From: Axinella damicornis
Taxonomy: Eukaryota > Porifera > Demospongiae > Axinellida > Axinellidae
NCBI GenBank assembly: GCA_963931865.1
Contig: OZ007509.1
Location: 7,739,131 to 7,803,130, forward strand
Direction of reading: 5' to 3'
Length of the DNA: 64,000 nt
Position 1 is the stretch's first letter. Every line of letters starts with the position of its first letter. This document shows, in pieces, positions 23,783 through 36,389 of the stretch. A model generated the notes under the pieces. It ran no database searches. It worked only from the letters and a program-made list of their open reading frames with translations, and was not told where the DNA came from. Both the position numbers and the translations under genes were made by a program.

Positions 23783-23797
23783 TGGTGACCCCGACGC
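23783..23797 (+). promoter_or_regulatory. Primer-binding site
   Basis: TGGTGACCCCGACGC starts one base after the 5' LTR. TGG complements a tRNA CCA end, as in other Ty3/gypsy elements. The tRNA species was not determined. Confidence 0.75.
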
Positions 23798-23813
23798 CAA
23801 AGAACGTTAATTC

Positions 23814-24485
23814 ATGGCAGTAGAACACGCAGTCTCTCTCAAGCTGCCGACCTTCTGGACCTCCCAGCCAGAGGTCTGGTTTGCACAAGCCGAAGCGCAG
23901 TTCAACCTCCGTGGGATTACGACGGATGACACCAAGTACTTCTACGTCCTCGCAGCCCTCGACCAGCAGACAGCGACGCGGTTGTTGGACCTCATTAGCC
24001 AACCCCCGGCCGACAACAAGTACCGAACGCTGAAGGACCGGCTCATAAGCACATTCGGCCTCAGCAAATACGAGCGAGCTTCCCGCCTACTCCACTTCCG
24101 CCCGCTAGGCGACTCTAAACCCTCGGCCTTGATGGACGAAATGTTAGCGCTCCTGGGCGACCACCCTCCCTGTCTGCTTTTCGAGCAACTTTTCCTAGAG
24201 CGACTTCCCGAGGACATCCGCATTCAGCTTGTCGACTCCAAGATGGACGACCACCGTCAGCTAGCCAAACGCGCCGACGCTCTTTGGTCAAGCCGGAATA
24301 TGGAGTCCAACACCAATGCCGTGCAGCGTAGACCGCCTGCTAGACAGCAGCAAACGAAATCTAAAGCTCCCGTTCCCTCTACAGACAACCGGTTGTGCTA
24401 TTACCATCGCACATTTGGAGAAGCAGCTCGGCAATGTAGACAACCATGCACCTGGTCGGGAAACGAGAAGGCCGGTCGCCAGTAG
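23814..24485 (+). CDS. gag: Gag-like protein of the Ty3/gypsy element
   Basis: A 223-residue capsid-type protein that would coat the element RNA. The N-terminal half ([17 protein letters not shown], then [20 protein letters not shown]) is the usual capsid region of gypsy-like elements. Near residues 195-212 lies a Cys-His cluster ([18 protein letters not shown]), the variant nucleic-acid-binding motif common in invertebrate gypsy elements instead of a classical CCHC knuckle. The ATG is 32 bp after the 5' LTR. The reading frame overlaps pol, so pol is probably made by -1 frameshifting; no slippery site was confirmed. Confidence 0.85.
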   Translation: MAVEHAVSLKLPTFWTSQPEVWFAQAEAQFNLRGITTDDTKYFYVLAALDQQTATRLLDLISQPPADNKYRTLKDRLISTFGLSKYERASRLLHFRPLGDSKPSALMDEMLALLGDHPPCLLFEQLFLERLPEDIRIQLVDSKMDDHRQLAKRADALWSSRNMESNTNAVQRRPPARQQQTKSKAPVPSTDNRLCYYHRTFGEAARQCRQPCTWSGNEKAGRQ

Positions 24486-27400
24486 TGGCCTCGGCGGCCG
24501 GCCGTAATAATGGCCTCCTTTTTCTCTGTGACAATGTCTCTAAGCGACAGTTCCTTGTCGACACTGGGGCAGAGGTCAGTGTTCTACCCGCTACTGGACT
24601 GGACACGCGCACGAGCCAACCTGGACCACCGTTGCTGGCAGCCAACGGTAGCTCAATCAGGACATATGGAACGCGCACACTCTCTCTTCACTTCGCCTCC
24701 AACACATACCAGTGGGATTTCGTCATTGCTGATGTGTCACGCCCCTTACTAGGAGCTGATTTCCTGCGCTCCAACTCCCTGTTGGTTGACCTCAAAGGCA
24801 GACGACTCGTGGATGCAGCAACCTACCACTCTGTTCCACTTCACTCTAGCAGAATTTCCGCTCCTCACCTTGACGCAATCTCCAGTTCCACCGACCAGTA
24901 CGACTCGCTGCTCGCAGAGTTTCCAGACATCACGACACCCAATTTCGTCCAGTCACCCACCAAGCATGGCATAGAGCACTTCATCCCCACTAAGGGACCG
25001 CCTGTCCATGCCCGAGCCCGCCGCTTACCTCCTGACAAGTTAGCAGCCGCTAAATCCGAGTTTGACAGCATGGAGGCCATGGGCATTATACGCAGGTCAT
25101 CCAGTTCCTGGGCATCACCGTTACACATGGTACCGAAAGCTTCTGGGGGTTGGCGTCCTTGTGGAGACTACAGGCGCCTCAACGATGCCACAGTGCCAGA
25201 CAGGTACCCAGTACCTCACATACAAGATTTCTCTGCTCACCTCGCCGGTATGAAGGTATTCTCCAAAATTGACCTGGTTCGAGGCTACCACCAGATCCCT
25301 GTGGCCGCTGAGGATATTCCCAAAACTGCCATCATCACCCCTTTCGGGCTATACGAGTTTCTCAGGATGCCATTCGGTCTGAAGAACGCTGCTCAAGCTT
25401 TCCAGCGCCTGATGGATACTGTCTGTCATGGTTTGGACTTCGCTTTTGTCTACATTGATGACATCTTGGTGGCTAGCAAGGATGTTGAGACACACAAACA
25501 ACACCTTCGTCTGCTGTTCCAGCGACTTCAAGAGTACGGCCTGGTCATCAATGTCTCCAAGAGCCAGTTCGGTTGCGACACCATCGACTTTCTCGGCCAC
25601 CGCATCACTCACACTGGTATCATGCCATTGCCGGACAAGGTAGATGCTGTGACACGCTTCCAGCAACCTTCCTCTGTCAAAAGCTTACAGGAATTTGTAG
25701 GCATGGTCAACTTCTACCGTAGATTTATCCCATCTGCCGCACAGTTGATGTTGCCACTCTTTGAAGCATTGACAGACAAGCCCAAGACACTGCTGGTTTG
25801 GAATGAGGTAATGGTGAAAGCCTTTCAAGACACCAAGGAGGCATTGGCAGAAGCAACACTACTTACACACCCTCATCACAATGCACCGATCTCGCTCACT
25901 GCAGATGCGTCAGACCAGGCAGTAGGTGCTGTTCTGCAGCAGTTCGTGAATGGTGTTTGGGTACCCCTAGCCTTCTTTAGCAAGAAGCTGCAACCACCAG
26001 AGAGGAAGTACAGTGCGTTCGATCGTGAACTGCTTGCTCTCTACCTGGGTATACGGCATTTCCGATACTTCCTTGAGGGTCGACATTTCACGGCTTTCAC
26101 CGACCACAAACCCCTCACATTCTGCATGTCTAAAACTTCAGAAGCATGGTCAAGCCGTCAGCAACGCCAACTCTCTTACATCTCTGAGTTTACAACAGAC
26201 ATCCAACATGTACGAGGGAAGGACAACTCGGTCGCTGACACATTGTCAAGAGCCACCATTGCCGATGTGCAACTGGGAATTGACTACAGTGCCATGGCCG
26301 TGGCCCAACAACAGGATGCTGAGGTGCAAGCCTATCGTACTGCCACCTCAAGTTTGCAACTAAGGGACATCCCTTTCGGAACACAAGGTATTACACTCCT
26401 GTGCGATATGTCTACTGGCCATGCTAGACCAATTGTACCTGCTGGTTGGAGACGCCAAGTTTTCGATTTGATCCACGGCCTATCTCACCCCTCAGTACGT
26501 GCTACAAGGAAACTTGTTGCTGCAAAATTTGTGTGGAATGGTCTGCAAAAGCAAATAGGGATCTGGGCCAAACAGTGCATTGCTTGCCAGTCCTCCAAGA
26601 TCCAAACACACATCAGAGCTCCACTCGAGAAGTTCAGCGTTCCACAACGCCGATTTGACCACATTCATGTGGATCTTGTGGGGCCACTGCCACCTTCCAA
26701 TGGTTTCACACACCTTCTCACAGTGGTTGATCGATTCTCTCGCTGGCCTGAGGCTATTCCCCTCAATGACACAACTGCCACCAGTTGTGCACAAGCCCTA
26801 GTCTCCCATTGGATTGCCCGTTTCGGCATCCCCATCGACATATCATCCGACAGAGGACCCCAGTTCACCTCACAACTATGGAATGCAATTGCCCAGTTGT
26901 TGGGCACCCAGCTCCACCACACCACAGCCTACCACCCTCAGTCTAATGGCCTGGTGGAGAGGTTTCACCGCCACCTGAAGTCTGCCTTAAGGGCACGCCT
27001 CACGGGTCCCAGTTGGACACGAGAGCTACCTTGGGTACTGTTAGGTATCAGGACAGCACCAAAGGAAGATTTGGGATGCTCCTCAGCGGAAATGGTGTAC
27101 GGCGCTCCACTTACAGTACCTGGAGATTTCGTATCCAGCCACAACATATACTCTGACAACAATCTCCGACTTCAGCATCTACGGGATCAAGTAGGCTCAT
27201 TGGTTCCCGTCCCAACCTCTCAACATGGTGTTGCACCTACCTCAGTACCCCGCGACCTGCAGCAAGCTCAATTTGTTTTCATTCGTCGTGATGGTCATCG
27301 TACACCCCTCCAACGTCCCTATGTAGGCCCCTTCAAGGTCTTCCAGCCTGGTCCCAAAACTTTTCAAATCGATATTGGAGGAAAGATTGAGATCATTTCA

Positions 27401-27625
27401 GTTGACAGACTCAAGCCTGCTCACATGGATCCAGAGCACCCAGCCCAAGTCGCAAAGCCAAGACCTCGTGGACGACCCCCAAAGAACCCTCAACCCTCAC
27501 CTACAACTACGACCCAACGCCAATCCCGAGACAAACCCAATGCTTTACAGCCAAAGCACACCCGTTCAGGTCGTCAAGTCAAGATTCCACAACGGTACAT
27601 CTCGGTTCTGGGGGGAGTGGTGTAG
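24446..27625 (+). CDS. pol: Pol polyprotein of the Ty3/gypsy element
   Basis: 1059 codons without a break; order protease, reverse transcriptase, RNase H, integrase. The aspartic protease motif [10 protein letters not shown] is at residues 39-48. The reverse transcriptase catalytic motif YIDDILVAS begins near residue 336. RNase H has LTADASDQ (about 482-489) and DRELLA. The integrase has an HHCC-type finger (ending CIACQ near 710) and a D-D-35-E triad at about 743, 802 and 838. The C-terminal tail is basic and contains RGRPPKN; no chromodomain was seen. The stop lies in the first bases of the 3' LTR. The listed ATG is only the first in frame; translation more likely enters from gag. All visible catalytic residues are present. 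Confidence 0.95.
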   Translation: MHLVGKREGRSPVVASAAGRNNGLLFLCDNVSKRQFLVDTGAEVSVLPATGLDTRTSQPGPPLLAANGSSIRTYGTRTLSLHFASNTYQWDFVIADVSRPLLGADFLRSNSLLVDLKGRRLVDAATYHSVPLHSSRISAPHLDAISSSTDQYDSLLAEFPDITTPNFVQSPTKHGIEHFIPTKGPPVHARARRLPPDKLAAAKSEFDSMEAMGIIRRSSSSWASPLHMVPKASGGWRPCGDYRRLNDATVPDRYPVPHIQDFSAHLAGMKVFSKIDLVRGYHQIPVAAEDIPKTAIITPFGLYEFLRMPFGLKNAAQAFQRLMDTVCHGLDFAFVYIDDILVASKDVETHKQHLRLLFQRLQEYGLVINVSKSQFGCDTIDFLGHRITHTGIMPLPDKVDAVTRFQQPSSVKSLQEFVGMVNFYRRFIPSAAQLMLPLFEALTDKPKTLLVWNEVMVKAFQDTKEALAEATLLTHPHHNAPISLTADASDQAVGAVLQQFVNGVWVPLAFFSKKLQPPERKYSAFDRELLALYLGIRHFRYFLEGRHFTAFTDHKPLTFCMSKTSEAWSSRQQRQLSYISEFTTDIQHVRGKDNSVADTLSRATIADVQLGIDYSAMAVAQQQDAEVQAYRTATSSLQLRDIPFGTQGITLLCDMSTGHARPIVPAGWRRQVFDLIHGLSHPSVRATRKLVAAKFVWNGLQKQIGIWAKQCIACQSSKIQTHIRAPLEKFSVPQRRFDHIHVDLVGPLPPSNGFTHLLTVVDRFSRWPEAIPLNDTTATSCAQALVSHWIARFGIPIDISSDRGPQFTSQLWNAIAQLLGTQLHHTTAYHPQSNGLVERFHRHLKSALRARLTGPSWTRELPWVLLGIRTAPKEDLGCSSAEMVYGAPLTVPGDFVSSHNIYSDNNLRLQHLRDQVGSLVPVPTSQHGVAPTSVPRDLQQAQFVFIRRDGHRTPLQRPYVGPFKVFQPGPKTFQIDIGGKIEIISVDRLKPAHMDPEHPAQVAKPRPRGRPPKNPQPSPTTTTQRQSRDKPNALQPKHTRSGRQVKIPQRYISVLGGVV
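27610..27620 (+). promoter_or_regulatory. Polypurine tract
   Basis: GGGGGGAGTGG immediately before the 3' LTR, inside the end of pol; the expected priming site for plus-strand synthesis. Confidence 0.7.
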
Positions 27626-27760
27626 CGGACGAGATATACGGACTACACTATAGATAGTATACGGAGAACCTCATGACCTTTGTGTCTATAAATAGACATA
27701 TTCCATGTGTATTGTACAGTTGTTTGTCGTGCAAAAGGAGAGTTGATTCCTGTTGCTACA
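27621..27760 (+). repeat. 3' LTR
   Basis: 140 bp; I see no mismatch to the 5' LTR. Confidence 0.95.
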
Positions 27761-28415
27761 GTACTCTCTTTATTGATGTCATATTGTAATGTGATCCGAT
27801 TCTACTTCCAATCTCCAAAGTGGGAACAAAGCTGCCGATTGTGAAACTTATGCCTGAGCAGGTTTAGTTCCGTGTGCTAATTCAGAGAGCATGGTGGAAA
27901 TGGCCCCAATTTTAAGTCTCGGGTCATAACTAACTCCTCCATGGACATAGTTATAGTGTCCTTGGAAGAGTTAGCATAGCAATGTAACATGTAGCGCATG
28001 TAACAATATAGTTTCTCTAGCATGTCTACAAATGTAGTGTGTAAAGTGTGTACAGTAAACTAGTTGTAATGCTCAGCTAAAAATTAATGTAAGAAGAGTA
28101 TAATTATGGCTCAAATGTGTAACAGTTGCAAAATTGTGGGAGTAGAAAGAATGAGTAGACAAATTGCCCATAGTCATGAGAGGCTACGTAAATATACCTT
28201 AATTAGAACTACAAATGAGTCAGACATTGATGCCAGCTATTGCGGTGGAATACATAGTTAAAATATTATTTTGCACTCTTGAGGTCATTATTACAATGGA
28301 AGGAACCACAACATCCCAAAGGCACTGTACACTCTATACTTATCCCTATTCCTAGCTATAGTACAACTGAACACTGTTGTAATGGTACATTGTTAAAATG
28401 AAGTGATAATTTGAT
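27761..28415. other. Intergenic
   Basis: 3' flank of the Rolling stone-like gene. No repeat, gene or clear polyadenylation signal recognised. Confidence 0.4.
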
Positions 28416-29285
28416 TTAAGCTGACAGCTTCTGGCATTCATTGGACTCCATTTCTGAGAGTTCAGCATTACCAGCATACGGTGATCCTGACCTGCTCCTT
28501 GATCTGCCATTAACAACATTCTGCATTACCCAGTTGCGTGCCATGTATAGTAAGAAGAAAAGAAAGTGAATCACCGTGAGATAGCCAAGGATACACCCAA
28601 TTAACCTTGCTGCCATTCCAGGATCAGAGTCATAGTCAAGAATCGGATATATGTAGTGATTTCCACTTGCATCAGTGCCGTTGAAAGCATAGTACAGTCC
28701 AGTAAAAGCTGCGTATATAAGTCCAAATGATATTGGATAGACGACATGTAACAAGCGAACAGGGATGCTCACAATCCAAAGATCTGCAAGAGCTGAAATA
28801 CTGTTGATCATGTGGACATGCAAGATGATTGGGCTGAAAAGAAATTCCACCCTTTCAGGATCATAGAAGAATATCCAAAAGAGGATAGAAACTCCAACTG
28901 CTAATTCAGTTCCTAGTGTAAAGAACACCCAGTGTACTTTATTGAGCCATGATGTTCCGCTGTGACCATTACTGGCACTAATCAAGCGTGTGTCTATTAA
29001 ATTGTTTGGTGCTTCATGTGGTTTGCAGGACCAGAAGTGTATTTGCAAGAACTGCACAGTTGTTGAAATCACCGCCACTATCAGATAAAGGTTCCAGATA
29101 AGAAATGCCCAATAGGTGAGATAGATGAGATACTTCGCTCCAAAACCAGAAGTTTTTGCATCAACTCCTGTCGCCACCAACCAGGCGAAGAAGTAGATCA
29201 TCAATATCCAGCGGTACACTACATACAACAGTTGTGTGAGCCACCACTCTGGAAGCCACTGCAGGAATACAGCAGGATCAGCCAT
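28416..29285 (-). CDS. Rolling stone-like multipass membrane protein
   Basis: 289 residues in one exon. It resembles the Rolling stone (rost) family, named for a Drosophila protein needed in myoblast fusion. Recognisable family features are YLTYWAFLIWNLYLIVAV (about residues 54-71), the FWSCKPHE segment, VHWVFFTLGTELAVGVSILFW, an HVHMINS motif in a helix and YPISFGLIYAAFTGLYY followed by YPILDYDSDPG. About six hydrophobic helices are spread from residue 15 to 255; the last 35 residues are polar with an RSRSRSGSP stretch. Length fits the family. The ATG is the first in frame. An intronless form may mean an old retrocopy or natural intron loss. Family assignment is firm; the role in this organism is unknown. 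Confidence 0.85.
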   Translation of the reverse strand: MADPAVFLQWLPEWWLTQLLYVVYRWILMIYFFAWLVATGVDAKTSGFGAKYLIYLTYWAFLIWNLYLIVAVISTTVQFLQIHFWSCKPHEAPNNLIDTRLISASNGHSGTSWLNKVHWVFFTLGTELAVGVSILFWIFFYDPERVEFLFSPIILHVHMINSISALADLWIVSIPVRLLHVVYPISFGLIYAAFTGLYYAFNGTDASGNHYIYPILDYDSDPGMAARLIGCILGYLTVIHFLFFLLYMARNWVMQNVVNGRSRSRSGSPYAGNAELSEMESNECQKLSA

Positions 29286-29909
29286 TATGAAAGTGACTTA
29301 TACACAGTTGTTATGCATAATGTGCATGGCATAACTGGGTGAGCAATGGCTGAAATACAGGCTCAAGAGCCTTTTTCAATGCGGTCAAGTTGATGACCCC
29401 CAGTCTTAACTGTGACTACAGCATCTTAACTGTGACTGTGGGCATGACACCCCATTGTTGTAGACATGTATACTGTCCTAGCCATATTCATGATCGAGCC
29501 TAGCTAGGTGGCCACTGACAGTAAAATACACCTGACGGGTATAGAGGAACACTTAGGTGCCATGTAACTATACATGTGTGGACATGCCTCCACAATGCAA
29601 TTAACTTTAAGCACAACAGATGACCTATACATGGGTAGTATATCACCGTGTACATAAATTTCCCCCTCATATAATGATTGTAGTCTGTAACCTTACTCTC
29701 TCTATAGTTTACTCTCCTAGAAATTGTACCTCTGTATTCTATACATTCTGTCATTGTATACTGTTTAAGCTTAGGGTACTGTTACATAAGCAATAAGTGA
29801 CAATTTGCAAGCTAAACATGAATTTACCAAGAATTGCAATGAATGAACACAAAAGGCAAGTTAACTAGCAACCTAGAAACGGGACAGGTAATACATTATG
29901 CAGTGGAAA

Positions 29910-30301
29910 TTAAGGTTACGGGATACTTGTGCGCATGCTGTCCGAAATGTGTTGGAAGTGCATGCTGAATTTTTGTAGACAATAATCTCTAGTATGAAGA
30001 GCATGAACAATTTGATTCTGGCGGTGGAGGTACGCTGTCACAAGCTGCTGGGCATGACGGAAGCTTTTATGGATACACTTTATAACAAGCAGTTCAGTTC
30101 ACAAAACCCCCCGCTTTTCACAAGCAGATAAATTTGCCAAGGACTATGCGATCAAATAAAGCTTCTGTTTGTCATGCCCTTTGAGGACTATTTTAACACC
30201 GTTGACTAGGTCCAATTCGAGTTCCACAATTTTACAAAATTCAGCATGCACTTTCAATGCACTATGCACAGCGCGCGTACAAGTATCCCATATAACTTTA
30301 A
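29910..30301. mobile_element. Non-autonomous element with AAGGTTACGGG ends
   Basis: Left end TTAAGGTTACGGGATACTTG and right end CAAGTATCCCATATAACTTT are inverted, and similarity continues inward about 60 bp to GTGCATGCTGAATTTT and its complement. A related pair of ends lies at 42751-43222. Noncoding. Confidence 0.6.
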
Positions 30302-32021
30302 CTTCATTACTTAGCTTCCTTGGTAGTAGGAAGTAAGGTAAGAGAGGGGTTTCTGGACAGTGGAAGTTTCCAGACGTTGCTCCAAAATTTGCTCCTTAAG
30401 CTTCTTGTGGCCAAACGAGGGACTTTGAGGGACACATAGTGTGCCGTATGTGGCCTGTCGATTAGATTAACCTGTTGGCCTGTCAACACGTGTTGCAATC
30501 TGTGCGTAGGCTCATCATGGTAGCCATTGATAGTGAGTTGGAGACATGAATGGTCTAGCTATTCGATGGCCACAACAAGGACGGATTGAGACCACTCACG
30601 TGCACGGGCCTGTAGCTATACCTCTTCAATTGCTATATGCAGCATTGGGTACTACTGCATGGCAACAACAGTGTGCAGCATGATTGTGCATGTATAGGTA
30701 GTGCGTGGCATACCTGCTAGGCTTCTTAATTTCCCGTGTTGTAATTCTGTGGCATATTCTGATGACAGTAATGCACAGTGAAATATGTTCTACTTTCTGT
30801 ATATACACCTGCTCAGGCTCGCACACAATGTCATGCATTCGGCTATTTGGAACAAGTACTAGTGACTTTGGTTTGTTATGTCGCTGTTTACTGGTTTCAT
30901 GTTTGTTGCAACACCAAACTCATACAAATAGCTAGCAACCCAGCATGACATGTACAAATCACATTGAGTTGCATGTGTCAGTTCTCTCTCTCTGCTCATG
31001 CTTCCTAAACTAAACCTCTACCTACTTTGTAGGGTCATCGCATGCATCTTTCCAGTTACCAACAAAGTTGGAATCACCCTTAGAGGCTATAATTTCATCC
31101 TCCTTGAAACTGGAAATGCATACACTAACGCTGTCACATTGACAAAACGGCACTGTTTGAAAAGCTTTACAACTGCCGCAAAAGAACGCTGTGGAAATTC
31201 AGAAGACAACGGCTGATTTCTGGAAGTTCAGCACTCTTCACCTTTTTTTACTGCTATAGCAACAACACGACTTACTTAATTGAATTTATTTTGTGCATGC
31301 CCCTATAGTATTGGTATGGCCATGGCCGATCCCGACGAATAGCTAGCTTTTGCTGGCCCTCTGTAGATGTGCACTCCAAGGCTCTAAAGCAACAATTTTG
31401 CCTGAATGAAGAAGCAGGGTGGACTCTCGACCGGGATTACTACTCAGCAGGAAGAAGCATGAAGTGTGTATCATAATGCATTAATTCTAGCCAGACTCAA
31501 CTCTCAACACAACCAACAACTGGTCAGGCCTATTTACTCCGAGAAATGGCCACCTGGCTTCAACCAAGAGCTATTCATGGCTAAGCCCAGATGTGGCCAT
31601 CCTGTTTGCACCCTTCGGGTGCACCCACCCACCTCCCCCTGTCCCACCCTTTCTGCTCAAAGGATATTGCCAGAGTGAAATCATGAAGCTGAAAGTCTCA
31701 TGTCGCATATAATTCGTCATTGGTCGGTAAAGTGTTAAGCTGTGAGCTTGTAGCTATTTACCCCCGACATACAGTACACAACTATGTTCCAAATATCAGT
31801 GCGGATACTAGCATGTTGATGCATCAATACATTAAGATTTTAACCGTGTGTTTGTCTGTGTGTGTGTGTAACGGAAGTGGGATGTTCGTGGGGTGGAACT
31901 AGACTAGTGACGTGCGACTTTCGTACCATTGAACCTCGAACTCCGCGAAGAATGTTCGAGAACATTGGGTATGGGCTAGCTGGAAGCTTCTAGAACAGCT
32001 GACGGATGCAATATTGGTGAG

Positions 32022-32260
32022 CAGCAGTCAAAGCGGACACGCTGCAGGTGAAGCCGGAGCAGCAGTTGAAGTGGACGCAATCGAGGAGCAACAGCCGAAG
32101 CGGACGCAATCGGGGAGCAGTTGCAATCGGGGAGTAGCAGCTGAAGCAGACACAAGTGGCGAGCAGCAGCTGAAGCGGATGCAAACGGGGAGCAGCAGTT
32201 GAAACGGCAATCGGCGAGCGGCAGCTGAAGCGGACGCAATCGGGGAGCAGCAGCTCTGAC
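32022..32260. repeat. Degenerate minisatellite (AGCAGCAGCTGAAGCGGACG)
   Basis: Imperfect repeats of GAGCAGCAGCTGAAGCGGAC with GCAATCGGG, unit roughly 25-30 bp. ORFs on both strands through it are repeat artefacts. Confidence 0.75.
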
Positions 32261-32997
32261 AGAGAGCTGTCGGGCGCTGAATTTCTCACGTAGGCGAACA
32301 AGGGGGAAGTAGCTGAGCAAGCAAAGCGAGCTCAGCTACTTGTAATTATAATGATGGTTGTACTAGTCAGCAAGTTCACAGTACAGACTAATCATTATGT
32401 GGTTGGATGTTGTTAGGAAATGATACATGCCACAAACATGAAGCACATACCACATTTACTACAGTTGCAATAATTCCCATGAGATTCACTCACTATTACA
32501 TTCACAGAAACACAGCACTCGCCAAGTTAGTGTTCTGCCCCATTGGGTCATATAGCACTAATACTCAATCACTTGTTGACTAGCTCAACAACTTGAATCA
32601 TGAACATTATATCTCTTCAATGGCAACAACAAGGCTGGCAACCACTAATGACCCACCTAGATTGTTGAGAGACTTTCTTGTTAAATAGAATCATACATTT
32701 AACATGTCTTTGCCATGACACAGGAAACTTTTGATTATTGGCAGAAGTGTTTATTACGGCAAGATGTATGAACATATACGCAGACATGACTCATAATGTA
32801 TAGGCAGACTTACATGCAGACAGACACGTATACAGCTCACATTCTACACAATATCATTCTATGCTCAGGTTTGACCCAATTCAATGGCATGTGAATTTCT
32901 TGCTGTGGTAAACCAACCCAGGCGATGAGTAAAGGAAAACAACCTGGTTAATTATTGCAAACGAAATTATTGACACAAAAAGTGCGCGGTCAGACAA

Positions 32998-33452
32998 TAG
33001 CCTCGTTCCCAGGCCGTTTTGGGAGGGAGAAACAGCCTGGCAACTTCCGTGAGTTCAAACTGTTTACGGACGTAACGTCACGGCAATTGCATACCTCATT
33101 CAATCAGTGAAGTCCACGTGATACTTTCACCGGCTGAGAACGGTCCTTTCCTGCTTGTGGAAGCAACTGTTTGCGCAGGTTCTGTGACGGAAGGCAAGCA
33201 GAAGACGAACGAACAAAAGTCGTCGTGCAGAGCACCTACACTAGCGCGATCGAGCGATCAACTATTGTGATGAATGGGTGTGACTGCGACGTTTCAACGC
33301 ATGATGCAATTCGGTTTACCGCTGTCATGTGCCAGCGATCTGAAATCTGATTGGGACTTCCAACTCTCTGCATGGCAGCGGAAGTAACAGTTTGAACTCG
33401 CGGAAGTTGCCAGGCTGTTTCTCCCTCCCAAAATGGCCTGGGAATGAGGCTA
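32998..33452. mobile_element. Foldback element, TAGCC family, copy 5
   Basis: Ends TAGCCTCGTTCCCAGGCC and GGCCTGGGAATGAGGCTA, 455 bp apart. Inverted similarity extends about 65 bp (GTTTTGGGAGGGAGAAACAG and on). It is flanked on both sides by GGTCAGACAA, a perfect 10-bp target duplication. No protein is encoded. Confidence 0.9.
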
Positions 33453-33564
33453 GGTCAGACAAAAGACCTGGCAGCCAATGTGTCTGTGCCATGGCAACTG
33501 TGCTACGCACAGATGGACGCCTTCTTATTATGGTATATACTTAAGGGTGACTGTAAGCCGACTT

Positions 33565-33600
33565 TAGCCTCGTTCCCAGGCCTGAGACAGGGAGGAGAAA
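33565..33600. mobile_element. Single end of a TAGCC-family element
   Basis: TAGCCTCGTTCCCAGGCCTG stands alone, with no inverted partner nearby. Confidence 0.55.
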
Positions 33601-35751
33601 AGGGCCAGATTTCCACTGTTTGTTAAATCATGGTGGAATTCTACCGGCACCGCGAACGTTCGATAATTCTGTACACTCGTGACGTCAGAGTATAGAAAGC
33701 AAATATGACCTGCTATGACAGCTCTTGATCATGCTCTCTCCTGCGATTGAAAGATAGGTGTGGCTACCATCGCACCAACCGGGTGGAGTCAGTGTACTGC
33801 CAGACCCTTCTGAGTAATAATGTCGGGTAAGTGTGTTGCTGGTGGATTATAATGGTGGTCGTGTCACCCCTCATCTCGTGGATGGAGGACCAGTGTAGCA
33901 AACTAGAAAGTGTCACATGCTCAACCATGTGACTACGAAGACGTCATTTGCACCTGCCCCCCTATGAATACGTGTTTCGGTTACTAATAATTAAGCGCAC
34001 GCACAAAGAGTGGAAACCAGGCCCATTTATTGCTGTAGTAACTTGACCATAGTCCTGGCACTTTGTATAGACAGTCATGTAATTACCGGCTACTATAGGG
34101 TGTGGGCCATATGGCCAGCAATTGAATTGTTCTAGTACCCACTATCTATCCCGACTAAACTTTCGTAAGTACCCAAATGATAAATAATTTTCCAACACCA
34201 ATTATAGCTACATCACCCCTTTATAGCTAGCTATTACTGCCGAGATCCCTGCTGCAGTGCCATGCAGCGCTAGCATAACAGTACAGTTGGAAACTTACGG
34301 GTGAATAAACGAAGTGTTTCCAGTCATCTCGGGCTAACCAGAACTTGGAACAATGCAGTTCTGAACGCACAAAGTTGTACCACCTTCCAGGCATCTTGCT
34401 GCTGCAGGGTACAGATCGCGGGTTGCGGTCTGCCACGCCTTCCAACCCACGCATTACCGATCGAACAGTGCATGAGCCATGAATATTAGCTAATCGTTCG
34501 CAAGCCTGCATAAAGGGAGGCTTGTCTAGCTATATTATGTGAAGATATTTCCACCCCGTCATTTATTGTACACTAAGTCTTATGAAGATAGCTACATAAT
34601 TATTCGAAAAAGGATCTCATGCCTTGATAATAAAGAATCCTTGCAACTTGACCTCAGAGATCAGTGTCTCCTTGTAACTTCCATGCAAGACTGAGCATCT
34701 GGTAGGTCTACCTCACCTTCAAACTGCATCATGAACAAACCGTATGAGATGCAGTATGCATGGCCTGGAGATGTGGTTTCTGCTGGTATGTGGCAACAGC
34801 AACCTCTTATACCCATGGGTTACCATCTCAGATTTGTGAGTAATATAATTATAGCCTTGTAGTAATTCAGATCGGTGATAGTTTCAATCCGCTGCAGGTT
34901 GCCTCCAAATCGTTGGGATGGGAGAGCATTTGAGAGGCCATAACTCAGACACTGCATGCATGATATTAATTGCATGTGTGTATCTGAGTTTTGCTTCAAA
35001 CCGAGGTGCAGTCTTTCTACATGGTATAATAGTGTCATTGCCATAGCAACAGAATCTGGGGATCATTTACTTCAGCTACACCAGACACCAGACGTAGCGT
35101 GCTGTGGATACTTTCAGAGTCTCCACAAACGTTAATTAATGCATGCAGCATGATTGTTGTGCTGTATAATATTTATGCAGGCAGTGATTATTTTTATTAC
35201 ATGGAGACACACAGTTATTCATGAGCCAAAAGCAAAGCCACTTATTATAACGAACTGAGGTATATTATGTGTGCCGGCGGGGCCACATGTATATACACAA
35301 TGCATATGTGACCCACCTGTACCAGTATACTGATTTTATTATGCCAGGATCCTATACATGTAGCCTAATGCTGTAGTATCATTGTGTTCACAAGAGATTG
35401 GACACGACACGAGAAAGTGTAATACCAGGATGAGTCGAATATTATTGAACGCAGGACATTGTTGGGAAAGCCAGGCCTGAACGATACATAATAATATATG
35501 AAGTCAGCACAATGACACTGAACAAGATAGGCTGAAGCAGCCCTCTGGTCATGTTTCACTGGGGCTGTCACAAATTTACTGAGTCCGTCATATGGTCATG
35601 CCCATCAAAGGTCAGACAGCATGTCGTATTGCCCACTGCAAGTACGCGCATGCACGTATATACATCTCATCAGTATGGGGCTCACTCCAATACTTCATGC
35701 AGGCATGCATGAGCTTCCATGCATGTACGATGCAACCTAAGAAGTGAGATC

Positions 35752-35759
35752 TATCTGTC

Positions 35760-35794
<35 letters not shown>

Positions 35795-35825
35795 GTCTAT
35801 CTATCTATGATCTATCTATCTGTCT
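35752..35825. repeat. ATCT microsatellite
   Basis: Nearly pure (ATCT)n with a few ATCTGTCT variants. Confidence 0.95.
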
Positions 35826-36389
35826 GACTATCAATCTAGAATAGGAGCCAGAAGTATCAGAGAAACATGCCATCATGCAGCTTTATGAGAGTACACAGTT
35901 ACCATGGTTACTCAAGTGGTGGGCATGAAGCTATAGTAACTGTGCAGGTTAATTGAACCATATAGCTATGCAGAGGTGTAGGTCTTCAGAGCACTACTTA
36001 CAAGTTAGACCTTGTTATGGTGCTAGGAGGCAAGCCATGCCTGAATGATTTCCCATGGTTACGTACTCGACACGAAGGTTCCCATGGTTATGTACTCCAG
36101 GTGGACATGAAGGTTCTCTCTCCTCAGTAACTGTGTAGTACATTAGGTAATCCACTAATTGAGCATTCAGTCATCCTTGTCCTGCTAATGGTCATAGAGA
36201 GTGCCTGTGCACTCTTACTGTGCAATACATACCAGGATACAGTAACTGAATGGTCACGCTTCCTCATTAATGACACCCACCCACATTACTCAGGTACTAG
36301 TAAATTGCACTGATCTCCCGGTGAAAATAAAGATTAACAGTGATCAAATTTGACCTGCATTTCCCTAGTTTATAACAAATTATTCATGA

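Larger units (their letters stand above)
23642..27760 (+). mobile_element. Intact Ty3/gypsy LTR retrotransposon
   Basis: A 4119-bp element. The 140-bp LTRs (23642-23781 and 27621-27760) begin TGTAGC and end CTACA and show no difference between them, so insertion is recent. GTAC flanks both sides, a likely 4-bp target duplication. A primer-binding site follows the 5' LTR and a purine tract precedes the 3' LTR. Gag and pol overlap by 40 bp in a -1 relation and both are open throughout. It lies between the minisatellite region and the Rolling stone-like gene, opposite in orientation to the host genes. Confidence 0.95.
29286..36389. other. Intergenic between the Rolling stone-like gene and MFSD10
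   Basis: No gene is supported in 7.1 kb. It holds an inverted-end element (about 29910-30301), a minisatellite (32022-32260), two TAGCC-family copies (32998-33452 and 33565-33600) and an ATCT microsatellite (35752-35825). A dispersed segment around 31820-31930 recurs near 43480-43660. A short ORF at 30998-31216 follows a fair acceptor but matches nothing I know. Confidence 0.45.

Noticed and set aside
30998..31216. 72-codon plus-strand ORF after a fair acceptor
   Set aside because: No recognisable motif, no partner exon found.
33821..33832. Short first exon ATG TCG G followed by GTAAGT
   Set aside because: No convincing following exon in the right phase; such matches are expected by chance.
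34730..35055. Two possible plus-strand exons (MNKPYEMQY... then CLQIVGMGEH...)
   Set aside because: Splice sites are fair and the frame joins, but 34.9-35.06 kb resembles a dispersed repeat at 2.88-3.02 kb in reverse complement and matches no protein I know.
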